From Asterochloris sp. CNOR1 (lineage: Eukaryota; Chlorophyta; Trebouxiophyceae; Trebouxiales; Trebouxiaceae): a stretch of DNA of 64,000 nucleotides. Numbering within the stretch: position 1 is the first letter of the stretch; each line of letters begins with the position of its first letter. A program made the position numbers and the translations under genes. Positions 55,632 to 64,000 of this stretch are shown one piece after another. Under the pieces are notes generated by a model that worked only from the letters and a program-made list of their open reading frames with translations, made no database searches and was not told the DNA's origin. The DNA lies in NCBI GenBank assembly GCA_963969365.1, contig OZ017748.1, forward strand, positions 62,001 to 126,000. The letters are read 5' to 3'.

Positions 55632-56708
55632 ATGAACTCCAAGCAAGGCAGCGGCAAGAAGCCATTGCAGGAGCGCAACTTTGAAGTTGTTCTCAATCAC
55701 ATCACCACCAACGAAGACCAGCTGCCTCAGGTCTCGCAGCAGAGCGTGGCAGCCTTGAAGAATGTCTTTGGAAACAACATAAAAAAGTATTCAGGTACCT
55801 TTCACCACAAAGCTGGCAATGACCACGTACACTTCCTTGTGATGTCTGAGGCTCCCAAGACCAAGAGCGCTGTCAAAGCCCGCATTGCTGCCTCCATGGC
55901 ACCCATTTTTGGCACAGAGACTGGCTTTGTGGAGGTGAAGTTGTTCAACGAGTTGAAAGCAGATGCTGGACCAGCTCGCGGCCTGAAAGGGCTTGGAGAC
56001 TACAGGTCACTGTACGTGAACAACAACGACCATGCAAATCACCGCCCAGAGGATCCTGGGCACAGGACAGTGGAGTTCATGTGCGGTGGAGATTGGGAGA
56101 TCTCGCATGGAGGTCTCAGGAAGAGCGCTGGACGACAAGGCCCAGTGCAAGTGGTCACAGCAGCTGTCAAGGCAGGGACTCCAGAACTTCAATGCAAGAC
56201 GTATGAGGAATATGAGCGTCTGATGGAAGCTGCCGCAGACAGTGTGAAATGCACCAAGTCCGACTTGCCGAGGGTGTTCATCAAGAGCTCGAGCTCCAAC
56301 ACTGTGTCAAGGCGTGTGCAAGGCGACCTGATTCGCAATCCTGCCTATGATGAGGAGGAGTTCAGAGCCCTCCCAAAGGAGCAGCAGACTCGCCAGCGAG
56401 AGCGCTCCATGAAGTACCTGCAAGGGCCCAATGGAAGCCTGCGAGAGGAACGTATGGTCGCTCATGAGTTTTTGGAGGCACACCCTCCTGACTTTCGTCG
56501 CCTCAGACTCCTGGAGCCTATCAGGAAGTTGCAATCTGGACCTGGCGGCCTTTCGCTGACCAAGCTGAAGCAGTACTATGAGGAGGCATTTATCAATCTG
56601 TTTGAGGACCTCCCACCTTCTGGATGGATGGATGGCTGGCCAGCAAGGACATGTGTCACTTACAATCTGCCGGCAGCTGTTGTTGCTGATGTGATGAAGG
56701 CCAGATGA
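55632..56708 (+). CDS. Transposon-encoded protein, candidate Rep-class HUH endonuclease
   Basis: A single 358-codon ORF without introns, from ATG 55632 to TGA 56706-56708. Residues 16-25 (N-F-E-V-V-L-N-H-I-T) could be HUH motif I. Residues 64-72 (D-H-V-H-F-L-V-M-S) have the His-hydrophobic-His pattern of motif II. Residues 122-132 (G-D-Y-R-S-L-Y-V-N-N-N) have two tyrosines four apart, in the place expected for motif III. All three are kept in copy C. The rest (W-E-I-S-H-G-G, K-Y-L-Q-G-P-N-G-S-L-R-E, Y-Y-E-E-A-F-I-N-L-F, LPAAVVADVMKAR) matches nothing I know. HUH enzymes nick one DNA strand through a Tyr and drive rolling-circle replication or transposition. No helicase domain is present, so it is not a Helitron. 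The HUH call is inference from motif spacing. Confidence 0.5.
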   Translation: MNSKQGSGKKPLQERNFEVVLNHITTNEDQLPQVSQQSVAALKNVFGNNIKKYSGTFHHKAGNDHVHFLVMSEAPKTKSAVKARIAASMAPIFGTETGFVEVKLFNELKADAGPARGLKGLGDYRSLYVNNNDHANHRPEDPGHRTVEFMCGGDWEISHGGLRKSAGRQGPVQVVTAAVKAGTPELQCKTYEEYERLMEAAADSVKCTKSDLPRVFIKSSSSNTVSRRVQGDLIRNPAYDEEEFRALPKEQQTRQRERSMKYLQGPNGSLREERMVAHEFLEAHPPDFRRLRLLEPIRKLQSGPGGLSLTKLKQYYEEAFINLFEDLPPSGWMDGWPARTCVTYNLPAAVVADVMKAR

Positions 56709-57096
56709 CACAAGCTTGTCTCAGAGATGAAATCGGGAATACATGTACTGACATGCTACAGCACAGGTGTGGAAAGAGCGTCCATGCACCCACATCGTGT
56801 GATTTTGTAACAAATGCAGAGAGTGCGCCAGTGCAAGCCTTTTCATGGGCCCAGGAGGCCCTCTTTCGCCACCAGGGAATCAAGTGTAGCCCATGCCCAG
56901 CCCTTAAAGCTACCACATGTCTTGATGTGGACAGCTCCCTCAGGTTGTCATCATCAAGTGAAGTTCAAGTGTAGTGGAACATTGTTGTGCAATGACTGGC
57001 CACAAATGTTTGATTGGCCCAGAGAGACAGGGTTACGCAGGAATGCAGATCTTCAATTCATGTAGACCAAGAGTGTTTCAAGTGTAGTCTGTTGGA

Positions 57097-57116
57097 GGCA
57101 AGCCTGCAGGCTTGCC
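57097..57116. repeat. 20-bp perfect palindrome near the right end of copy B
   Basis: GGCAAGCCTGCAGGCTTGCC is self-complementary. The same palindrome, extended to 24 bp, sits in copy C at 63895-63918; only a remnant remains in copy A near 2980-2992. Position and conservation suggest a replication or transposition stop signal, or a transcript terminator. Confidence 0.9.
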
Positions 57117-57557
57117 CCCAAAGATGACATGTGGTTGTGTGAGGTGACATCTTTCTGAGTGGCATTTGACACCACTCGTGGCTGACGTGACTTTCAGCAG
57201 TTCAATGTGACTTGCTGAGCAAGGGGACTAGCACACAAAGGCTGAGTTCAAGAAGGGGAGACCAGCCAGTTCAAAGGTTGGTACAAGTTTCGTGAAATCA
57301 TGCAGAAAATGTCAGCAAAACAGGGAGCAGTGTTGGGTTGCAGCCACACAAGGGTTCAGACAGAGTTTGGTTCCTCTGCTGCATCAATGCAGGGAGTCAA
57401 GGTCTCACATGTGGCACATGCTCATGTGGCGTGGCTTCAAAGGTGCCAGCACTCAAGCACAGGACTTGGCAGGACTGCGAGGGCTGCGGTAGCCTTCATC
57501 TGCTCGTTGCTTATGCCCGACCAGTGACCAGTGCACAAAGACCTGCCTTGCGGAGAC

Positions 57558-60500
57558 TCAATCCACTTTGGCATGCTTTTTGGGCCTCCCACACTTCTCC
57601 TCTAGCATGCCACAGAACTCAGATTTGCTGATGCTGTTGACCCGCAGCTGCCAGCCCTCTCTGTCCTCGTGAGGCAGCTGAAGCTGATACAGGTCCCACA
57701 GGCGATTGCCAGAGAATCTGCCGTTCCGCTGGGGCTCTATCATGGTATCCAGCCATTTCAGCGCCGCGTCCCTCTCCCTGAGCAAGTCACTCTTGAGCTG
57801 AAGCGCGCCTGGTGGCAGGAGGCCAAGCCCGCCGGCCCTGTATGACTGCAAGGTCATCAAAGGCAGCTTGGCGAGTGGATTGCCGCGCCTGACATCAGCA
57901 GGCCTGCCTGCTCATGTAGTGTGCAACTGATCACTTGGCAAAACTGCAGACACTTTCCAGCAGCCTGGAGCTTATGTCCAAGGTGTCCAACTTGCCACGG
58001 TCCTCAGCCAGGAGACATGAAAGGGTGCAGCAGCACCGCTGCACTCCGCCTGAAGTCGTGGACCCCAGCTGCTGCCTGAGCACTTAGCATTCTGATACAG
58101 CCTGGCCAGCAGAGAATCAGAAAGGGCAATGTTTGCTAGAATCTAATCTCTGACGAGGTGAGGTGGGCGCTATGGAGACATAGCGACCAGAGCATATCAG
58201 CTGCGAGCAATCAGTGCTCTATGCTTACCTTGGTCACATCATCATCGGACTCTACAGCCAGAACAAGAGGCACTGTGCGTTTCTTTGTGCACTCTGAAGG
58301 GGGAAGTGATGGCTGCATGCAAACTTACTTCTTCTTCTACCCTGCCCAGCAGCACTGGTGCACACCTGTGCATGTCCTTGTGCATGCACATTTGAAAGAC
58401 GGGTAGCAGGCTAACTACCTCCTGCAGATTCCAGCACTCATTTCAGCAAGGGCATTTGTTCAGGTTGAAGCTAATCAGAGCACTTGGAACCTGGCAGAAA
58501 GGGTGACCTCTTTCAAGTCTGGCAAGCATGTTTCAACAAGAACATGCTCATCAATTGCATTAGGGAAGCGCCTCACCAAAAGACTGGCTGACAAATCTAC
58601 TTTGACTGGGCCATCCCCAGAGCATTCTCCTACAAAAGCTGCAGGCCCTTGCGAGCCACTAGTAGCTAGTTCAATGCGTGTTGCTGAGGTTGGCCAGCAT
58701 TTTGTGCACGACATGGCCACTAAGCATCGCTCAAGCTCTAAAGCACGACCAAGCCATGGGCATGCGTCGACGATGAAGAGCTGGTTCTGTTCCGCAAGTT
58801 TCTTCGGAGTTGACTCTCCTTCAATGCTACCAAGCTCAAAGGATGCCTCAACACCGGCGATGCCAGACACAGACATCTGCATGCAACCGAGATACTCAAT
58901 ACAAAGAGTGCTTGTCAACCTATGTCGTGCAACTCAGACTACATGTGCAAGACCCAATCAATGCATGCCATCATTACTTTACCTGAGGATTCAACATCCA
59001 TTTTAGGGATTTACCCTTCTCCTTTGCTTGAGGTGCACGCTCATGTTTGAGCACTCTCAACTCGCAGCTTGGCTGGCTCTCATCAAGAAACTTTGTCAAG
59101 AGCACTGCCTTGCTGAGCGTGGATGCCTCCACCTTTAGCCTAGCATGATCAATCTGCAGATGCGACCTAGCTCCTGACCCCTGAGCTGATTCCACTGTGC
59201 TCTCAAATAATGGCACCTTGATGCAAATATAGAGCCCTGCATCAAGCATGATTAGGGTGTTCAGCAATCATGAAACTGGTCAGGTGTGTATTGTGGCAGA
59301 TCAGCTGTGCACCATCACACATGGCCAGACATGATGCTTGTACGCGCATGCTGCATTGCAGAGCTCACCATGATCCGATCTATGAAGGCAAACCCTCACA
59401 AAGATTTCGCATTTAGCCGTGATGAGGGTGGAGCCAAATGTAGACCGTAACTTTGTCACGGGTGACCGTGACCTGAGACCGGGTGACTGCAGTAATGTAT
59501 CAGGTGACTGCAGCTTCAAGTGCAGTCCCTGACCTTCGCCTGTGGGTGGGACACAGTTGGAAATCGAAGCGCGTGGCTCGAGCAGCTTCAGCTGACTAAG
59601 TTCTGATTCTGTACAGTGATTGCATGCGGCACCAAGGACAGGGTTTGGCCAAGTGTTACTCGGAGTACTGATGGTGTCAGGCTGGCGTGATGATGAGCCA
59701 GAGACACCTTGCATCTGGCTGGGAGATCCGGCAGCTTGGCCTGAGTGTTGGTTGCTCCCACCTACAAGCCTGTGGAAAGAAAAAAGGCACTTCAGCTTGC
59801 AACTTACATGACTTGCTACACAGATGCAAACACAGACAACCAATTTCATGTCGCTTCGGAAGCTTACCTCTGCAAGGCCGATGTCAATAAGAGCCACACA
59901 GATGAGTTGCTGGAGGAGCCCAGCATGTAAGACCCTGACAACTTATCGAGCACTGCTGTGGCAAGCTCAGTATTACTTTGCCACCAAGCTCTTGGGAAGG
60001 TCACCACTGCTGGCAGCGGCTGACAACTTGTGATGCAGCTGACAAGCCTATCAACATGTGTCACTGATGTTGGGAGCTTGATCACCTACACACGTGGGAG
60101 CAATTTAGACAAGCGACTAGTTCAGACAGGCAACATGCCCACCATGAGCAATCATGTGAGTGTGTCATGACTACCACCCACCTGGACGGCCGGAGCCTGG
60201 GATGACGTGCCAGATGAGTCAGGCTGGTCCTCCTTTGCACTCACTTCAAGCAACGCCATGAAGGCCTCAGCGTGCTCTCCCTGAACAGAGCCAGACGGCA
60301 AGGTGACAGGCCAGAGTGTATGAGCTTACTGCCATCGACATCTGCTTGAGCAACGCTTCAACAACATCACAAGCCCAATGTGCACAAGACACCAGACAAG
60401 AGCATGTTGCATGCATAAGCCATCAACAACAGACATGGTGGTACATTGTCATATACTCATCTTTGCCAGAGCAAGGGCAGTGGCGCCACCCTCAGAACAT

Positions 60501-62058
60501 TCCCCTGAAAGCTTCAGTATGCACCCACAGCATGTCAGCAGCCACCACAATGGGTGCGCCATCAACAGCAAGCATGACAATACCATGCAATGCACTCACC
60601 TCTGCTGCCAGAGCCAAGGGTGTGCAACCAGCATGTGTGGGCTTGTTGCTGTCGGCACCTTGCTTGAGCAGAATCTTGACGACCTCAGCATGCCCTCTCT
60701 GCATGACACCAGACAGTAAGCATGTTGCTCAGCCATCAATGGCACATACAACATTGCACCGTGAGGCGCTCACTTCTGCGGCCAGCGCCAAGGGTGTGTA
60801 GCCAGACAGTGGGGCTTCGTCCTTTTCTGCGCCTCCATTGAGCAACACCTCTACAACCTCAGTATGCCCTCTCTACGTGACACCAGAGAAATGTAAGATG
60901 AGTCAAAAATGGCATACATGGCCACACCTTGCCACGCACCCACCTCTGCAGCCAATGCCAAGGGCCCCCTCTGCATTGCATGAGACGAGTGGTGGGTGAG
61001 CCACCAACAGCACTCCTCCGCCAAGTCCAACGATGCATCGCAATACACTCACCTCTGCAGCCGAGGGTCCAAAGCCATGAAACTTGGGCTTGTCAGGGTC
61101 TGCACCCGCTTCAAGCAACACCTTGACCACCTTCGCATGCCCACACTGAATGGGAGCAGACAGGACGGTGGTGGATGAGCTGTCCACAGCGCACATGACA
61201 CTGATTGGAATGCACTCACCTCTGCAGCGAGAGCCAAGGCTCTGTACCAAACATCTGTGCGCTTTGCATGGGCACCAGAGCCACCAAAAACTAGCTGCTC
61301 CCTGTCTGCGGCGACCAATACCTTGACTGCATCAGCATGCGCATTCTGCAAGACATTGGACAGAAGAGTGAATGGGGGTTGAGCCATCACCGGCACACAG
61401 GACAATGCATCGCAATGCACTCACCTTTGCAGCCAGAGCCAAGGCATCCTTGCGCGTGTCAGACGCACCCGTCTCGAGCAACACCTTGACAACATCAGCA
61501 TGCCCATTCTGCAAGACGCCAAACAAAAGTGTGGTAAGGGTTCACACCTGCTGCAACAAGCATCCATGCAGCCTCTGCCTGGCTTTTCTGGATGAAACCA
61601 GACAAGACAATAGTGGGTAGTCATCACAACAACTAAGTTGTAGTGCACTCACCTCTGCAGCTACAGCCAAGGGTGTATAGCCTTGATACGTGCGCAAGTT
61701 GGGTTGCGCACTTGCATCAAGCAACAGCTTGGCGACATCAGCGTGCCCATTCTGCGTGACACCAGACAAGACTGGTGAGCCATCAGGACCATACACGACA
61801 GTGTATCACATCGTGCTCACCTTTGCAGCTAGAGCCAAGGCTGTGTAGCCATGAGAGTCGCGTGTGTCAGGATAGTAACGCGCTTCAAGCAATCCGCTAA
61901 CACCTTCAACATCCCCACTCTGCAAAAGTAAAGACAGCATCGTGATGGGAGGCATCAACAGCAACCACAACGATGGCCATTCCTTTGCTGCAGCTCACCT
62001 CAGCAGCCCGGCACAGTGCACCAGCAGCATCAGCAGCACCTTGTTGGCTGCCTCTCAT
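57558..62058 (-). CDS. Ankyrin-repeat protein, one repeat per exon
   Basis: The first exon is 62058-61999 (M-R-G-S-Q-Q...A-A-E). Nine phase-0 exons follow, each one ankyrin unit: 61919-61821, 61751-61653, 61508-61425, 61345-61220, 61145-61053, 60970-60944 (27 nt, remnant), 60872-60774, 60698-60600 and 60280-60182. Five of them are exactly 99 nt (33 codons). The typical unit is R-G-H-A-E-V-V-K-I-L-L-K-Q-G-A-D then P-L-A-L-A-A-E. The C-terminal part is non-ankyrin: an exon ending near 59867, 59764-59347 (Ser/Gln/Pro-rich), 59246-58985, about 58878-58490 (FIVDACPWLGRALELERCLV) and small exons down to 57892-57558, ending EEKCGRPKKHAKVD. Ankyrin repeats are protein-binding modules; the partner is unknown. 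The joins between 58490 and 57892 are uncertain, so a second gene there is possible. Copies B and C of the transposon flank it. Confidence 0.8.
60594..61930. repeat. Tandem array of ankyrin exon-plus-intron units
   Basis: Not only the ankyrin exons but also the introns match one another. Many start GTGAGTGCATTGC(G)ATG... and end with (T)CTGCAG|(A/C)(A/G)(T/A)GGGCATGC. Units of about 90-240 bp were thus duplicated as exon plus intron. Confidence 0.8.
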
Positions 62059-62238
62059 GTTACCGAGTCGTGCATCTGTCGGCAGGTCTGTTTGGTCAGG
62101 ACAGAGGCGTAGATCTTAGAAGTTGGTTGAAAGAAGATGAGAGTTTGCCAAGGATGCCCAGACCCCTTCTGTCTAGTCCCTGAACGGCTTAGCATGATCT
62201 AGTCAGCCTCTGCAAAGCACTCGCTTCTTGCTATGAAC

Positions 62239-64000
62239 TTGACCTATGGTAAGCCATGTGACACCCCGCAACAGGGCGTGAACCTCAAAGGCCTGCTCCG
62301 CGACAGAGCCTAGTCACGGTGTTCATGCCCACCGGAAGACTTCTTGAGAGTGTTTGAAGTTTATATCAATGAGCTTAGGCCTGTGTGCCTACCTAGAGCT
62401 TTTCAATCTCACTCCATAGGAAGGCAGCCCAGGATGAAGTCTAAGCCAGGCAGCGGCAAGAGGCAAGACCGCAACTTTGAGATTGTTGTCAACCACATCA
62501 CCATCAATGAAGACCTGCTGCCCCAGGTCTCGCGGCAGAGCGTGGCAGCTCTGAAGAATGTCTTTGGACACAACATAAAGAAGTACTCAGGAACCCTTCA
62601 CCACAAGCCGGGCAATGACCATGTCCATTTCCTAGTGATGTCTGTGGCTCACAAAACCAAGAGCGCTGTCAAAGCCCGTATTGCTGACTCCATGGCACTC
62701 ATCTTTGGCACAGAGACTGGGTCTGTGGAGGTCAAGATGTTCAATGAAAGCAGATGCTGGACCAGCTCACGGCCTGAAGGGGCTTGGCGACTACAGGTCG
62801 CTGTACGTGAACACCAATGACCATGAGAATCATTGCCCAAAGGATCCTGAGCAGAGGACAGTGGAGTTCATGTGCGGTGGAGAGTGGGAGATCTCGCATG
62901 GAGGCGCCAGAAATGGTGCTTGGGGACAAGGCACTGCGGTGCAGGTGGCCACAGCAGCTATCAAGGCAGGAACTCCAGTGTTGCAGTGCAAGACGTATGA
63001 CGAGTTCCAGCGTCTGCTGGAAGCTGCCGCAGAGAGTGTGGGTTGCACAGAGAGCGCCTGCCAAGGGTGTTGGCCAAGAGCTCTTTTGGCAAAGTGCCAA
63101 AGCTTCAGGAAGGAAACCTGATTTGCAACCCTGCCTATGATGAGGACGAGTTCAAGGCCCTCCCAAAGGAGCAGCAGACTGTCCAGCGGAAGCGCTCCAT
63201 GAAGTACCTGCAAGGCCCCAACGGAAGCCTGCGAGAGGAGTCACTGGTGGTTGCTCATGAATTTTTAGAGGCGCACCCTCCTGACTTTTATCGATTCAGG
63301 CTTCTTCAGCCTGTCAGGAAGTTACAATCTGGACATGGCAACCTTGCAATCGCCAAGCTGAGGCAGCACTATGAGGAGGCATTCATCAATCTGTTTGAGG
63401 CCTACCCACCTCCTGGATGGACGGCTGGTCGTGCGCCAGCAAGGTCATGTGTCAGTTATAACCTGCCGGCAGCTGTCCTTGCTGATGTGATGAAGGCCAG
63501 ATGATGCAAGCTTGTTTACAAGATCATGAAGTTGTTTGAATCACCATACCACAGCACAGGTGTGGAGAGCGCACCCACGTACTCACACCGTATGACTCTG
63601 TAACAGATGCACAGATTGCGCGGGTGTAGCCCTTTTCAAGCCCCCAGGAGGTCCTCTTTTGCCACCAGGCATTCAAGTGTAGCCAGTGCCAGGTCCAAAA
63701 AGCCACCACATGTGTGACATGTTTTGGTCAGGCTGGATCCCTCAGTTGATGTCTTCAAGTGGAGTTCAAGTGTTGTGAAGCTTTGTTGTGCAGTGGCTAG
63801 CCAGAAAAGTTTGATTGGCCCAGAGAAAAGGGTTACGCGGGAATGCAGGTCATCGATTCATGTAGACCAAGAGTGTTTCAAGTGTAGTCTGTCAGGGGCA
63901 AGCCTGCAGGCTTGCCCCCCAAGATGACATGTGGTTTTGCGGGGTAAAATCTCACTTCCTGAGTGCCATCTGACACCACTCAGTGAAATGTGAGTTTCAG
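62239..64000 (+). mobile_element. Transposon family copy C, cut by the window end
   Basis: Begins with TTGACCTATGGTAAG (62239), similar to the left end of B. The coding part 62434-63504 covers the same protein but is broken in two places, so it is probably inactive. The H-V-H-F-L-V-M-S and G-D-Y-R-S-L-Y-V motifs survive. The 3' flank matches B up to the window edge, including the palindrome 63895-63918. By comparison with B only about 20 bp of the element lie beyond 64000. It starts about 180 bp upstream of the ankyrin gene's ATG on the opposite strand. Confidence 0.82.
63895..63918. repeat. 24-bp perfect palindrome near the right end of copy C
   Basis: GGGGCAAGCCTGCAGG followed by CTTGCCCC; self-complementary throughout. 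It is the counterpart of 57097-57116. Confidence 0.9.

Larger units (their letters stand above)
55439..57221 (+). mobile_element. Transposon family copy B, intact-looking; candidate HUH/Rep-type element
   Basis: The left end TTGACCTAAAGTAAG (55439) is shared with copies A and C. The right end falls near 57221, where similarity to copy A's repeated tail stops. One uninterrupted gene (55632-56708) fills most of it. The 3' part shares with C a long untranslated stretch and a 20-bp palindrome at 57097-57116, about 105-125 bp from the end. I see no terminal inverted repeats and no clear target-site duplication. It lies just past the 3' end of the ankyrin gene, in the same orientation as copy C on the other side. 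It is the best-preserved copy and so probably the youngest in the window. Confidence 0.8.

Noticed and set aside
2640-64000. Helitron or single-stranded-DNA virus origin for copies A-C
   Set aside because: No helicase domain follows the H-V-H region and no 5'-TC / 3'-CTRR-type ends are evident, so a Helitron is unlikely. No capsid gene or other viral gene is seen, so it is treated as a plain DNA transposon.
1-64000. CRISPR array, rRNA, retroviral/LTR or Polinton element
   Set aside because: The tandem repeats are direct, variable and intronic without unique equal-length spacers. No reverse transcriptase, integrase, capsid or rRNA signature was seen.

Overview
The window looks like nuclear DNA of a green alga, most likely a trebouxiophyte-type chlorophyte. 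Genes are split by many short introns with clean CAG|GT-type junctions. One gene encodes a bL35 ribosomal protein with an organelle-type leader, and another encodes a plant-like TRS120 of the TRAPPII complex. The taxonomic call is inference: no rRNA or other marker is present.

Layout. 1-2530 (+): 3' part of a decayed Crypton/Ndc10-type tyrosine recombinase gene. 2640-4425 (-): copy A of a single-ORF transposon. 4455-5554 (+): bL35, complete in five exons. 5782-6805 (+): unrecognised gene. 7151-8573 (-): right-handed beta-helix (pectate-lyase-like) protein, six exons. 8796-25443 (-): TRS120/TRAPPC9, about 16.6 kb. 25446-26700 (+) and 26290-30974 (-): two poorly resolved genes. 31206-44533 (+): a long gene whose domain order resembles plant CBP60 proteins, with a Cys-rich N-terminal cluster and a polyglutamine tract. 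45180-47955 (+): short-chain dehydrogenase whose catalytic Tyr codon is completed by a 4-nt microexon. 48387-54462 (-): protein-kinase-like gene lacking the HRD aspartate. 55439-57221 (+): copy B of the transposon, with an intact 358-codon ORF. 57558-62058 (-): ankyrin gene with one repeat per exon. 62239 to the window end (+): copy C.

The two most interesting themes are these. First, the transposon family (A, B, C) encodes a protein with an H-V-H motif followed by a Y-x3-Y stretch, as expected of a Rep-class HUH endonuclease. It has a shared left end, no obvious terminal inverted repeats, and a palindrome near the right end. It may be a Replitron-like element, but this is inference. Second, introns all over the window hold short tandem copies of the adjoining exon edge together with its splice site ('ghost exon edges'), in at least four unrelated genes.

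Functionally the host genes are unrelated: plastid or mitochondrial translation, Golgi/TGN tethering, cell-wall or extracellular polysaccharide, calmodulin/transcription-type, redox and signalling. There is no operon-like logic, as expected of a eukaryotic chromosome. I found no rRNA, tRNA, CRISPR, retroviral or Polinton-type element.
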